In this document: positions 10,837-21,514 of the stretch, in pieces
How the letters are laid out: each line of letters begins with the position of its first letter
Position numbering within the stretch: position 1 is the first letter of the stretch
Assembly (NCBI GenBank): GCA_964035575.1
Contig: OZ037855.1
Location: 310,001 to 374,000, forward strand
Direction of reading: 5' to 3'
DNA from: Rhynchopus sp. YZ270_cl-10
Taxonomy: Eukaryota; Euglenozoa; Diplonemea; Diplonemida; Diplonemidae
DNA: 64,000 nt
Position numbers and translations under genes: made by a program
The notes under the pieces: generated by a model
Database searches by the model: none
The model's input: the letters and a program-made list of their open reading frames with translations, nothing else
What the model was told of the DNA's origin: nothing

Positions 10837-11700
10837 CGGTACGCAACTTTTTTTTTTCTTCCCCACCCGATTTTGACTTTTTTGGGGCGTTTGAGCACTC
10901 TCCTCTCCATATCTTCTTCTCCTGAGATTTTTTGACAAGTAGACCGGGTCTGAACCGCTCAACAGAACTTTTTTTTTTTTTTTTTCAAAAAGTTCTGTTG
11001 ACCATCCCAACAGAACTTTGCTAGGTGGCGGCCCCCCTGATTCACACCAGGGTATTATATAGGTTTTTCAAATTTTCAAAAAAACTGGTCACCGGATTTC
11101 AGGATTTTTTTTTCACGACACAGGACTTAAACAGGGGATTATATAGGTTTTGGGGGTTTTCGTTGAAACTCGGTGAGCCCGGTCCCCAACCCAGCTCAAG
11201 TTGGGGGGCTCCGGAGGAATGTGAGAATTCCTCGGTTATCCAACTCCATGGCCAGGCACACGAACTGTCAACCTCAGTACATTTACAACAAAGAAAGGGC
11301 AGTAAGGGCACCCAAAGCGAAGCCACGGTACGCAACATTTCAAAAAATTGCGCTTAAAATTGCACATTTTTACTGCCAAACTATGTCATGGGAAGGGTGG
11401 GTTGCAAGCTGCGCCGCAGGCGCACGGTACGCTACTTTTATTATTTCGCCATGCTGCATGCTTCCTTTTCCTTCGGCGTTTGACCAATTCGGATGCTCGG
11501 GCATAATTTTCCCCTCCTTTTTTCAGTCTCCTTTTCGTGCAGGATTTTGGGTGGGGTGGAAGAAGTGGTCCCGAAACCCCAAAAACCCCCAGCCAACTTC
11601 TTTTTTTTTTTTTTTTTTTTCCCCAAAAATTTCAAAAACTGGTCAGCCTGACCAGTTTTACTATACGTATATAATACCCTGATTCACACTTTGCTTTGAA

Positions 11701-12945
11701 TAGTGTTATTATGCACACACATCTGACTTCATCTGATGTCCAATTTACCCCAAAAAAAAAAAAAAACACTTCCTTTGGGTGATTGCCCGCAACTGAGGTT
11801 CAAGATGAATGTGTACAGCTTTGTTTTTCTCCTTCTTTTTTAAAAGAAGAAACGTGAACCGACACTTTGGGGAACACAACCAAAATTAAAAAAGAGAGAA
11901 CTTTTAAGATGAAATACACCCTCTGGTGCACACATCTAAAAAATAAAAAAAACCTTGAAAGGATGCCAAAAGGATTTTCGTTTTTGTTCAAATTGTGGCA
12001 TTTTAAAAAATATCTTTTTTGAGAGAGAAATAGGATAGCTGTTATTTTGAAAACCATACTGTCTTCGTAATTTTTTTTCCTTCGTTGCCAAATGCGCATC
12101 TCGTGCACGTACATCTGTACAACGTCGGAGGGGGAACCACGCTGTGAAATGTGGCCACTTCTTTGCAGAGATATAAAATCAAAGCGATTGCTAAACTAGG
12201 GATCCACCATCAGGGGATGCGGATGTAGGTGAGGTGCGGCGTAACCACAAACCACACACATCCTCGCCCTTTTGTATTTTTTTCCTTTCAATATAAGCAT
12301 CAGGGCCATTCACTATGGCGACTACAATGCTGGTTGACCAGAAAAATGGTCTCGAGTAAAAAAAAAAAAATTTTTTTTGTGAAACCCAATTGTAGATAAG
12401 GCGTGGGAAACACTTTGCGTTGATTGTAGCTAATCCTTGAGTGGAACAACCTTAATTAACGTAACCTAGGTAAACTGCTCTGAAATACACACAGTCTCCA
12501 TGGATAGGATGATTTGCACTATCCTTTTCAGATATAAAGGACATTCGGGGGTTGTGGGTAGTGGGTATTCATAAAAAGTTTTGGGTGAAAAAGAAAGGGA
12601 TTGGGTTCTCTCAGTTATTTTTGCTGTTTTACGTTGAGTGGGGGAGTATACGAGAAGAAAAGTCATGTGTCCGCAGTAGCACCCCACGAGAGCACTACTG
12701 CAAGACACTTCAAATTCCTCGTAGACCGGGAGTGTTTTTTTTGGAGGAATTTAATGTTGTTGCTTTTTTTTTTTTGCTGTTTTTCGTGTATACGTTCATG
12801 TTGTTGTGTGTCGAGAATGGATCGAGGGTTTTGTTCTTAGCTAATTTTGGTCCCTACCATGCTTGTCGCCCGATCGGTGGTTTTTCCCCAAAATTTGGGG
12901 TGACCGATCGTAAAAAAAAAAAACTAAAAAAACCTGCTTTTTGAC
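11701..12945. other. Gene-free region with HP-B modules
   Basis: HP-B copy at 11906-11937 (AAGATGAAATACACC, CTCTGG, TGCACACATCT) and a half copy near 11804. A hairpin GCAGTAG/CTACTGC at about 12672-12697 has CTCTCGT in its minus-strand loop. No gene is called; the plus ORF at 12552-12944 is F-rich and unsupported. Confidence 0.45.
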
Positions 12946-13137
12946 ACGGATGCTGCCAGATCTGGCCAGATTTGGGGGCCAATTTCCCAGATCTGGCTCG
13001 TTTTCCAGATGTGGAGATCTTGTTTCCAGATCTGGCCAGATCTGGCCAGATCTGGGAATCTGGGAAATATTTTTTTTCAAAAAAAAAAAAAAACTCCCCA
13101 GATCTGGCCAGATCTGGAAATCTGGCCAGTTTTTTTT
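12946..13137. repeat. CCAGATCTGG palindrome cluster, copy 1
   Basis: Seven exact copies of the 10-bp palindrome CCAGATCTGG in about 190 bases, three of them head to tail at 13026-13055 with a strict 10-bp period. The cluster begins with ACACGGATGCTGCC and contains a T-run, C, A-run hinge. An inverted second copy of the whole unit lies at 15738-15918, so this is a small dispersed element. Confidence 0.85.
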
Positions 13138-13204
13138 TTCCCTCAGATTTCTGGCTATTGTCTCCCAGGGAAAGGGACTCTCGAATTTTTTTTTTCGCCC
13201 CTAA

Positions 13205-13950
13205 AAAGGGCTAATTTCGACGATTTGAGGCCATTTAAAGCAAAATTTGGCACTTTTGAGCATCTGTGGGGGTCTAAAACGTGGTTTTGCGAACCCGAAA
13301 TTTCATGGTTTTTACCAAAGACAAGTCGATTTTTGAAAAATCTCGAAAAAAAAAATTTTTTTTTTCCGGGAAAATTTTGACCCCTGAGCAGGGTTTTTGT
13401 GTACCAAAAAGTGCAAAAAAACGCAAGAGTCGGGTGTTTTGACGATCTGGTACCGCCATATGCAGTACAGGGGCCCACAATTTCGACTTTTTCTTAGCAA
13501 TTTCCTTCATAATTTTTTTTTCTTCGATTTCTGGCAAAGGCAAATCTCAGGCAAAAAAAATTCACCCCTGATAGTGGGTCCTTGGGTGTCCAAAGATGCC
13601 AAAAACACAAAAATTTTGATGTTTTGACCATCTGTGGGCGCCTAAAACGCACTTCTCTGCCCAAAAAATGAAAATCGATTTTTCCTGAGCGTTTTTATAG
13701 CCGTGATTTTTGGGTATTTTTTCGCAAAGGGAAAAAAAATATCAACCAAAATAGTGGGTCCTTGGGTGACCAAAAATGCAAAAAAACGTTTTTTTTTGGT
13801 GTTTTGACCCTTCAGAACCACCCAAAACGCACTTTTGTGTACCAAAACACGCATATTTCAGATTTCCTCAGCAATTCCTTCACAAGTGCAAGGTGATTTT
13901 TGACCAAACTAATTTTGTGCACTTTTTTTGTGGTCACGTAACGCTAAAAT
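13205..13950 (+). repeat. Degenerate tandem satellite, about 180-bp period
   Basis: Four diverged monomers can be lined up. Each carries a GTGGGTCCTTGGGTG-like word, AAAAATGCAAAAA, GTTTTGACC, a CTGTGGG-like word, TAAAACGCACTTTTGTG and, at the end, TTTCCTCAGCAATTCCTTCA. A monomer of the same type is embedded in the arms of the foldback at 29040-30978. No ORF is likely. Confidence 0.7.
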
Positions 13951-14000
13951 CCTCTCCGTGATGCGAGAATTACATGTGAGAATGCGATAATGATTCTCGC

Positions 14001-14729
14001 ATGCGAACGCCCAAAACCACGAAGGAGGACGCAAGCAAGGCTTCAGTGCACTTAGGTACAGGATGCGTCGTTTTCAGTTACAAAAAAGGGTACTGTGAAG
14101 CGGTTGAGGCACACACACAGACCCGTTGCAAAATGCATCTGGGACCCACGCTAGACCCCCCAAAAGCTGTAAAACCATATATTTCCATCTCGCGACCCCA
14201 GCGGATGTGGACTGAGGTGTTTTTTTTTGGGTGTTTAGAAAGGTTTTTGTCCGATTGGAGAATTTTTTCGGTAAGTGTTGCATTTTGTCCCCACTGAGTG
14301 TGCACTCAGAAAACACTCATCAATAAAACGACCTTTCTGTTCGGTAAAAAATAGTTATTTTCTATCGTAGTAGTGGGTTTGTCGTGCAGTGATGTTCTTT
14401 GTACCTGGAGAGTGGGCCGAGTGCAAGGTATGTTTTTAACCCCCCGATTTTCTCCCTTTTCGACATGTTCGCTATTTTTTAGCTATTTTTTTTTTTTTGT
14501 CAACAAAAATGTCACTTTTACGTTTAAGGGGTACGGGGCGGCTTCTTGTTTGTTTGTTTGTTTTTTTGTTGTAGTCTCTACTTTTACATTCAATTTCTCT
14601 TAACAGGTACCCGAACCGACGACCCTTCATCATAACAGCGAAGCAGTGCCGACGGAAGAGCTGGTGCAATTATTTCAAAACCAGGTGGCGATCGTAAAAG
14701 TCGGGTTTATATACCAACTTTTCCATTAA
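14001..14729 (+). CDS. Probable spliced gene, 148 residues, three exons, function unknown
   Basis: Exons 14001-14270, 14374-14427 and 14607-14729 join in one frame, all at phase 0. Intron 1 (103 bp) begins GTAAGT and ends TAGTAG. Intron 2 (179 bp) begins GTATGT and ends TTCTCTTAACAG after a pyrimidine-rich stretch. The product would run from MRTPKTTKEDAS, through GYCEAVEAHTQTRCKMH, to the end QVAIVKVGFIYQLFH. The Cys/His spacing around residues 31-46 could be a small metal site, but I recognise no family. Coding bias is modest. It is on the opposite strand to the confident genes. The start ATG is the first in frame after a set of TTCTCGCAT repeats. The fit of consensus splice sites with a kept frame over three exons is the main support; chance cannot be excluded. 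Confidence 0.45.
14271..14373 (+). other. Candidate spliceosomal intron 1
   Basis: Donor TCG|GTAAGT, acceptor GTAGTAG|TGG, 103 bp, phase 0. The reading frame hits a stop inside it, so splicing is needed to continue the ORF. Confidence 0.4.
14428..14606 (+). other. Candidate spliceosomal intron 2
   Basis: Donor CAAG|GTATGT and acceptor TCTCTTAACAG|GTACCC, 179 bp, phase 0. T-rich throughout, with a TTGTTTGTTTG run. This is the most convincing splice pair in the window. Confidence 0.5.
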
Positions 14730-14759
14730 CCCACCCCATAGACCACCCTAATTATTATG

Positions 14760-15610
14760 AAACTCTTAGTCAGTCACTGCTATAGCCATTTAACCCAGGG
14801 AGCGTAGCTAGTGCAAGAAATTCGACTTCGGGATCCGGAAAGTCTGTCCTCTGCTTGCGGAGGACTAGGCACAAGAAAATATTGCGTTCCCCCAGAAAAC
14901 TAATTTTTGTCACAGTAATTTTTGCCCAGGGCATGCTCTTGAAGCATGGCGGCTTGGTGTGAGAAGGGGCAGTGTATTGTTTTGTTCTAGATTTCAACGG
15001 TTGTTAGAACGAGTCAAGTGGATGCTTATCTAAACACTGACTTTAGTACAGACCCGAGAGATCACACATGACTTTGAGGAAAGAACAAAGCAATGCATCT
15101 GTACCCGCACGCCAGGTTGTAGTTACTTCAGAATTTTCTTAAGTTTGCATGAACGAGGAGGGGCGAATCATTCTTCGGGAACCATAGTTGTATACCATGG
15201 AATGATTTTCTCAAAAACACCACGTGGGGGCTGAATTCAATCCCTTAAGAATTGCGAATTCAGCCTTTGTAGAAGGTACGTCTTACTTGTACTCGTACTT
15301 GTATGCCGTGTCCACCCTTCTCGACCTTACCGGTTCACATGTACGAATAATATTAGGCAGTGGTAACACCCTTCTCAATTGTGCAAACTTAAGAATTTTC
15401 TGCTGTAACTTACCAAAATCGATTTTCTTTCACCCCAAACACCCGCAACACCCCACCTGCTACTTCGGTAGCCTGTGTTGTTGGGAGTTGGTTCTCATGT
15501 TGATCCCCAGTGTTTTGCACTGCTTCTTCTGAGCCCAACGCTGTTTGGCCTGTCGACGTAATAAATACGAAGACAGGGCGGCGGTGCCAACAATTTTCCA
15601 ATGATGTAAC
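14760..15610 (-). mobile_element. Unidentified repeat element, copy 1 (shared with 29597-30452)
   Basis: Read on the minus strand, this segment matches the inside of the foldback at 29040-30978. Both begin with a FITSTGQTALGSEE-like stretch (about 15410-15601 here), keep GCGGGTACAG about 500 bases later, and end in LPGLNG.SSD (14770-14997 here). Insertions, deletions and frame shifts separate the copies, and neither has an intact ORF. It is probably a remnant of a protein-coding mobile element or captured gene; I cannot assign a family. Confidence 0.5.
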
Positions 15611-15737
15611 GTTTATCTGATTGATTTATCGTTTGATATACCTTGTGTGTCCTACTTCGTAACTTGCACACACGAGCAACGTATATTGAACGGTACTTCA
15701 AGCGATACTTCGTTATGTCATTGGGGGTACCTGGAAA

Positions 15738-15918
15738 AAAAAATTTTCCCAGACGTCCCAGATCTCCCAGATGTGGCCAGATCTGGCCAGATCTGGCCAG
15801 ATCTGGGACGTCTGGGAAAAAATTTTTTTTCAAAAAAAAAAAAAATTTTCCCAGATCTGGCCAGATCTGGGCGGCCCAGATCTGGAGATCTGGCCAGATC
15901 TGGCAGCATCCGTGTTTT
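15738..15918. repeat. CCAGATCTGG palindrome cluster, copy 2 (inverted)
   Basis: Again about seven CCAGATCTGG decamers, three directly abutting, with the same T-run, C, A-run hinge. It ends with GGCAGCATCCGTGTTTTGAG, the inverse of the start of copy 1 at 12946. Confidence 0.85.
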
Positions 15919-16029
15919 GAGCATTTTCGCGCCTTTTTTTTTTTTTCCCCCAAAAAATTTCCAGATTTTCCAATTTTTCCAGCAGGGGCAGGGCACTCGT
16001 CAATCCCCCTTTTGGCCAAACGGGGGTGA

Positions 16030-16602
16030 TTTGGGGTCCCGAGCTTTCGCCCCGTAAAAGCGGTCGCTGCGCGCGCTTCGCGCGCGCGACTCCCTGCCAG
16101 TGCGGCGAAGTGAGGCGCTTTCTCCCCTCTGAACAAAATCGAGGGGCGGGTGGGGAGGGTGAACCACAAGTCGTAGTGGGTGTCAGCCTTCTGATCAGTA
16201 ACCTCAGTACATTAATAGTAAGTAAGAACCGGCGGTCATGGCACCGAAAGGTTCCTGGCGAAGCCACGGTACGTAACATTTATAAAAATGTTGCCAGAAA
16301 AAATGGCACTGTCGTTGGTAATTACTCATCAGGAAAATGCGCACCACGGGAAATCGGCGCCTCAATAAAGTATTGCCATCAATTTTACTTCCCATATTTT
16401 GACAATGAAATATTCTGGCGAAGCCACGGTACGCAACAGAGCTGTAGGCTACCTCTCGTAATTTAGCTGCGCCGCAGGCGCACGGTACGCTACTTTTTTT
16501 TTTTTGAAAAGTGCTTATTTTGACAGATCGGGCTCCTTGCGGAACGTGGTGGCACCACTTCTGAAAAAATACCAAACCCACGTGTACTAATTTGCACAAC
16601 TG

Positions 16603-16636
<34 letters not shown>

Positions 16637-16686
16637 CCCCCAAAATCCCGATCGCGATCGTGATTTAGAAAAAAGCATGGTCCCTA

Positions 16687-16723
<37 letters not shown>

Positions 16724-16740
16724 GTCCACGCAGGCTATTT
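16030..16740 (+). repeat. Composite R-family region with long homopolymers
   Basis: Includes the CGCGCGC-TTC-GCGCGCG hairpin (16069-16087), two TGGC-GAA-GCCA hairpins with CGGTACG tails (16256, 16416) and TGCGCC-GCA-GGCGCA (16468-16482). A T run of about 35 bases lies near 16602-16636 and an A run of about 31 near 16689-16719. No gene is called. Assembly length of the homopolymers is uncertain. Confidence 0.65.
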
Positions 16741-17229
16741 CCTAAATCTGAGTTTCGATTTTAGGATTTGAGATTTTGGAAATGCCGCACTTTTTTTACC
16801 GACCAAATTTTCCCGGTTGCCGCACTTTTTTTTCGCCTAAGGGGGAAGGTAGGTAGGGCACTTCTGTCTGGGAAAAAGTGACCAGGGAAAAAAATGTTGG
16901 GGTCCCGTGCTCCCAAATGTGCGAAATAAGCAAGAAAAAAGTATTTTTGCGCACATGTGTATAAAAAAAATCCGCCTCCGGCAGGGTTCGTTTTCGAGGG
17001 TTTTCAGAGATATCACGATATGAGGATTCCTTAAGAAACCATTGAATCTTATTTCAGAATAATAGTACCTTAGAGTGTTTTTAGACACATATGACCCCAC
17101 CGTGGAGAGCAATCAACTCGTGCAATCAAAAGAAAGTGGAGAAAAGGTACAAAAAAAAAAGTTGGGTACCGTGCGCCTGCGGCGCTTCTTGTTCCCTACC
17201 AGTTTCTACAGGCAAACACTTGCCCCCTT
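16741..17229. other. Gene-free stretch
   Basis: Contains the only inverted example of the hairpin plus GGTACC tail (GGTACCGTGCGCCTGCGGCGC, 17165-17185). No gene is called. Confidence 0.4.
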
Positions 17230-17817
17230 TACCTTACACTGACGGGTTTTGACCAAAACCAAGAACTTGTCCATTTCGGAAAATTGACCCCACCACACAA
17301 CGCACGGATTCCGGAAATGCAAATGCCGGTGTTTTCGGGCATTTTCATGTTTCAAGACGTCAGGATCAGAGAGAGAAAATTTGGTTGTGGGATTTACCTT
17401 GGCCCTCTTTACCCAACATGGGTTTTGACCAAAACCAAGAATTTGGCCATTTCGGCAAAGTGACCCCACCACAGCGCGGGCGGATTCCGGAAATTCCAAT
17501 CGCGGTATGTTTTGGAGCTGAAAACACACTGTTTTTTTTCAGGGGAAAAATTGCTTCCAAATGTCGGAATTTTCCGAATTTTCCTGAAAATGACCCTTGT
17601 TTACGAGTATGGGTTCATATTTTGCGAAAATTTAAGTCACTAAATTTTTGTCCATTTTTCCGAATATGCCCCACCACAAGCCGGGATTGGCTCGGAAATG
17701 CAACAAAACGCCCTCTTGGGCGGAAAAAAACCTCACGAAAATGCCGCACTTTTTTTGCATTTCTTTTTCGAAATTTTGGAAAAAACGCCCCAGAGTTAGG
17801 AAATAGCCTGAGTCCAC
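17230..17817 (+). repeat. Satellite monomers, 176-205-bp spacing
   Basis: Three monomers share TTTTGACCAAAACCAAGAA, CCATTTCGG, GACCCCACCAC, GGCGGATTCCGGAAATGC. Spacing of the CCATTTC word is 176 bp (17271 to 17447) and then 205 bp (17652). The same monomer type is at 36305-36560, 39780-40285 (inverted) and 40920-41215. Confidence 0.75.
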
Positions 17818-18070
17818 GCGGTAATTATGTCGCCTTTATTTAGGTCGGTTTTAATTATGTCGTTTATTGTGTGTCGGAATCGAAAAAAATGCAGATTTTC
17901 GATTTTTGGGCTTTATTTATTTATTTATTTTCAGTTTGGCCAGGGGCGGAGCCCCCAGCCAAACGGTACGCTACATTTGGAGTGGGAGTGGGTGTAAGTG
18001 TGAGTGAGTGGGTGGGAGTGGGCGCGGAGTGGGTGTGGAAAAAATACTACCCCACATTCTTTTCACTAGG
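17818..18070. other. Repeat stretch with ATTATGTCG words
   Basis: AATTATGTCG occurs twice near 17823 and 17853, and returns direct and inverted at 18430-18480 (CGACATAAT). A GGGGC-GGA-GCCCC hairpin with ACGGTACGCTAC tail is at 17943-17955. These may be ends of one degraded element spanning about 17818-18485. Confidence 0.45.
17943..17955 (+). repeat. GGGGC stem hairpin with GGA triloop, CGGTACGC downstream
   Basis: Five G:C pairs around GGA, followed within 12 bases by ACGGTACGCTACATTT. The stem sequence differs from other copies, while loop class and tail are kept. Confidence 0.7.
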
Positions 18071-18296
18071 TTTGGTATGCTCGCTGCATGGAACGACGCT
18101 CATTTACTTGTTTCTCCTTGTTTTCCGTCTTGGCGTTCCAAGTCCTCGTAGCTCTGGCAGCCGAAGTCGTTCTCGCCATGTCGGTGAGCGTACGAATGTC
18201 CTCATTGGACAGGGATGCCTTCACGGCGGTTGAAGGGGTAATGTTGGCCTCCGCCGTTGCACTTGCAACCTCGTGCGAAACCAGGTGAGCGTCCAT
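18071..18296. CDS. Possible coding fragment, strand ambiguous
   Basis: This 226-base island is GC-rich and open in both directions. On the minus strand an ATG at 18296 opens 76 residues with a charged, protein-like composition (NEDIRTLTDMARTT, NAKTENKEKQVNERRS), stopping near 18066. On the plus strand it is bounded by a good acceptor (CATTCTTTTCACTAG) and donor (AACCAG|GTGAGC), with a hydrophobic frame inside. I cannot decide between a small minus gene and a plus exon. No family is recognised. Confidence 0.3.
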
Positions 18297-18368
18297 TAGT
18301 GTACGTTTAGGTTATGAAACTTGGTATTGTTTTGTGGGAGCAATGTATGTGTTTGTGTGTAGTTGTGA

Positions 18369-18381
18369 CTCGCGAAGCGAG
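18369..18381 (+). repeat. CTCGC stem hairpin with GAA triloop + CGGTACG
   Basis: Five base pairs around GAA, followed by CCACGGTACGATGG. One more stem variant attached to the constant tail. Confidence 0.7.
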
Positions 18382-18607
18382 CCACGGTACGATGGAGCGA
18401 TTAATGGCGCTCTTGATTTTGGCGGTTTTAATAATGTCGTTTTTTGGGTGTCGGAAGGGGGGTAAACCGACATAATTAAAAACGACATAATAGAAACTTG
18501 GACTGTAGAGAAATTTATTTTGAAGTACAAAAAAAAAGAAAAAAAGATAGAGTTGTCCATCAGAAACTCTAAAAGAAACATAAAAAAAAATTACTTGGAA
18601 TACAAAA

Positions 18608-18690
18608 GCCCTCTCGTGACAGTGACACCTTGGTACATGACCGGTGCACCGGGAGTACCCCAATCATGCAGTCCTACATCCATTTCGAAG
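18608..18690 (+). repeat. E module
   Basis: CCCTCTCGTGACAGTG, a hairpin around CCTTGG, GACCGGTGCACCGGG, then CATGCAGTCCTACATCCATTT. Four copies in the window (also 37746, 41462, 41919), all plus. GGTGCACC and the flanking words can form nested stems. It shares the CTCTCGTG word with HP-A and HP-B. Confidence 0.7.
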
Positions 18691-18795
18691 TATGCTTCTC
18701 GAAAGAATAGTTTTATAAGATGTCTCAGAACCTAACAGGCGATGAGCATTGCCAGTCATCATGGAAAAAAAAAGAAAAAGAAAAGAAAAGTTTAT

Positions 18796-18878
18796 AAGAT
18801 GACCCTAAGCCTTTCGTGCTTAGGCACCTTTAAAAAAAAACGTTTAAGATGAATCTGCAACTCGTGCGCACACATCTT
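18796..18878 (+). repeat. HP-A plus HP-B pair
   Basis: HP-A 18796-18830 (AAGATGACCCTAAGC, CTTTCGT, GCTTAGGCACCTT) and HP-B 18846-18878 (AAGATGAATCTGC, AACTCGT, GCGCACACATCTT), 15 bases apart. The A-then-B order is typical of the window. Confidence 0.75.
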
Positions 18879-19169
18879 GAAAAAACTTGGTGCATGAGTG
18901 GTCTGCCCAAACCATACACTCGGGCATATATTAACCCCCGAGAGAGGAGATACATGTGTGTGAATACACACAGCATCATCCACTAATTATATTTTCTTTC
19001 GTGTTTCGACAGCAAAAACCCGTAGGTTGCTGTGCGCAATATCATTGCCCTAATAGCGAGGCAAAGGTGCGTGGGGGGAAGAGGGTTTTCAGTAGACTGG
19101 GATTGAGGGGGTTTTTGGTGTAACCACCGTTGAGGCTGAGTTACCACTACTTACTTTTCTCTTTTTTGA
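18879..19169. other. Gene-free stretch
   Basis: No gene or clear repeat is seen. Confidence 0.35.
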
Positions 19170-19414
19170 AAACTTGGTTGTATTAGTGTAGACACCCGAG
19201 GATGAACTCCACTTTTTTTTTTCTCTCTTGACTTTGCCGATTTCGGGTTGCACGGGAGGATAATCCTCGTGTTGTGAGTTGGGTACGGGGAGGGGAAGCA
19301 ACAAGTGCAAAGCTCTTTGAAATAGCGTTGGATGCGAGGGAGAAAAGGAAGAGGGATGTTTTCTTTCTTTGAAAACTTGGTTGTATTAGTGTAGCCACCC
19401 TAGAGTGTGCTCCA
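19170..19414 (+). repeat. Two G modules
   Basis: GAAAACTTGGTTGTATTAGT followed by GTAG(A/C)CACCC and a CTCCAC end occurs at 19170-19211 and 19372-19414, and again at 54462-54505, where an H module follows at once. All are plus. Confidence 0.65.
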
Positions 19415-19676
19415 CTATTTCTTTCTTTCTTTTTTTCTCTTCTCGGTAATTCGTTGGGTTGGTGTAGCTGCCATATTGACAGTCTGCGCTATGTGCGTGC
19501 GTGCGTGCGTGTGTGTGTGTGTGTGTCGTTATTTTTTTTTTTTTTGAAGGATGGAGTTATAGCCTCCCGTTGCTTAATTTTTTCCTCCAAAAAAAAAAAA
19601 AAAAATCGTGGAACTATTTTCCCGGGATAATAGTTCAACCCATCCCTTTAGTCACCAAAAGGGATACCATTGAGAT

Positions 19677-19707
<31 letters not shown>

Positions 19708-20998
19708 TGAGATAAGGGGGTAAAGGGGCGAAATAGTGGTTTTTCTTCTTTGAGAAAGGGTGCGGGATGGTTTGCTTTGCTGTTATTTTGTTTGTTTTTT
19801 GTTTTGTTTTGCTTTAGAGAAGATATTCAGTAAGGATTGTTGAGTAACTTGGAGTATATGTTTCTGTGTGGGAGAGGGTGACAGCGAATGGGTATTGAGA
19901 AAAAAAAAACTTTTTTTTTTGCCGTAGAAAAAAGAGGGAGAAGGGTGGAATTGGGAAGGGAGTCTGATTTCTTTTGAATAAAAAATCACATTTTGACGAC
20001 TTTGCAGAACATAAAAAGGGAGGGGAGGGGGGGGAGGGGTGGAAGAGAACAGTTGGGTAACGAACATGAATTTAAGTATTTTCACTTCACGTACTTGGTC
20101 ACCTAAATATGAGTGTCCACCATATTGTTGCGAGTTTTCATTGCCTTTCATCTACCAAAAACTCAAAAAAGTTAGTAAAAACACTGGAATTGTTACATTT
20201 GGAGCATCGACAAAAAAAAAAAAAAAAAAAAAAAAGAGTTTTGTAAGACGAATCCAAGCGTGTGATCCGTCTCCTAAATATGGGAGAGGTTGTGAAACGC
20301 ACACACCTCGACCTGTTTTGGTGAGGAGTGGCTCTGCAGCGCGGTTCGTCCCCCAGAACCGCAAAGTGTGTTCAAAAATGCTTTGTTTCTATTTCATGAA
20401 ACAAAAAAAAAACCTCCCCACCACAACCAGGCAATATCTCATGAAAGTAAAGAATTTGTTGTATAAAAATCCGCAAATAATACACATTTTAAAGTTGTCG
20501 CATTTTGAAAAAAAATAATAAATGCGAGGAGCGAGTTCGGGGGTAGGGAAAGGGAGTGGTGTGTCCCGTGTTTCGCGTATTTTCGTGCGGTAATTATTAC
20601 TTGGATACAGCGTCCCAAATCTCCTAGAAAATGCGTGGATATCTCACAAGGCAGTCACTCCACGTCTTAAAGGGGGGAGGGATAATTGTAGTGTCGGATA
20701 ACTGTAAACTGGCGGATTATTAAAAAAAAAATATGGCCAGTTTTTTTTTCTCCCTCAAACGGGGATTGCTAAGTGCTTCTTTTAGTTTTGTTCGATACGT
20801 ACAGAGAGTACAGATCAAAAGGAGAGGTTAAGCACATATTTTGAACAATGCTTTTTTTTTACTTTTTTTTTCTTTTTCGTGTAAGAAAGGTTTTGAAGAT
20901 AGAGAAAATCGTCACGAATTTTTTTTTACACCCACGCACATATTCTACACAGTGTAATTGATGTGAGAAATGGAAAAGAGAGAGAAAACGGTTTGGTT
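19415..20998. other. Gene-free region with microsatellites
   Basis: Simple repeats: GTGC/GT at about 19496-19527 and GA at 19680-19707. A-rich tracts elsewhere. The plus ORF at 20039-20518 is interrupted by a lysine run and unsupported. No gene is called. Confidence 0.45.
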
Positions 20999-21514
20999 GA
21001 GATAAACCTAAGCCTAGCCTAGGACTTGGTCACCCCTAGCTGCAAAGCAGATTTTGCATAGTGGAGCACATTCTGGGGTGCCAACACTAATACTATCACG
21101 CTTTCAATAGCAAAAGAAATACCATAAAGTATCACGGTCATCACGGAAATAAAAAGCCCAGCCCACTCCCGGCCGCTTGACCTCCTAGAATAAAATTCCC
21201 GTCGCGACGTCCATTCAACTATGGATTACGCAAGAAACAAATAGCAAGAAAAAAAAAACGGAATTGCGACCTTACCTCGTGAGAGCATAAGAGGTGCACA
21301 ACAGTCTATAGGAAGAGGATCAAAAAGGTAACCCTCCAAAGATACAAGGGCCTCACGGCGTGTGTGTCTTCGAGAGATCAAAATAAAAAAAAATTGTCGC
21401 ATGTCGTATTTTGTCAAAACGTAGATGGAAAAAGGTTGGTAATTTGACAAAAGGAAAAAAAAAAAAGAGGGGGAAAGTCGGTGAATCTAAGCCTCTTGTA
21501 GTGCTTAGTTCTTG
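20999..21514 (+). repeat. Two divergent HP-A modules
   Basis: 20999-21035 (AACCTAAGCCTAGCC, ACTTGGTCACC) and 21480-21514 (GGTGAATCTAAGCCTC, GTGCTTAGTTC). Between them nothing protein-like is seen. Confidence 0.5.

Larger units (their letters stand above)
10024..11700 (+). repeat. Composite dispersed repeat region (R family)
   Basis: Three copies of a segment with CGGCGGTCATGGCACCC, GGTTCCTGGCGAAGCCA and CGGTACGCAACATTT start near 10101, 10724 and 11300. Two copies of TGCGCCGCAGGCGCA plus CGGTACGC lie at 10822 and 11410. Related segments recur at 16195, 16410, 26370, 26514 and 54270, all in plus orientation. No intact ORF spans it. It behaves as a mosaic of an unidentified element family. Confidence 0.7.

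Noticed and set aside
10160-10925. Plus ORFs of 113 and 144 residues in the R-family region
   Set aside because: They pass through G/C runs, hairpins and T tracts, and only the duplicated 260-bp part is shared with 54 kb.
12667-12697. Hairpin GCAGTAG/CTACTGC as a minus-strand HP-A copy
   Set aside because: It has CTCTCGT in the minus-strand loop, but neither stem matches HP-A or HP-B, so I did not count it against the strand bias.
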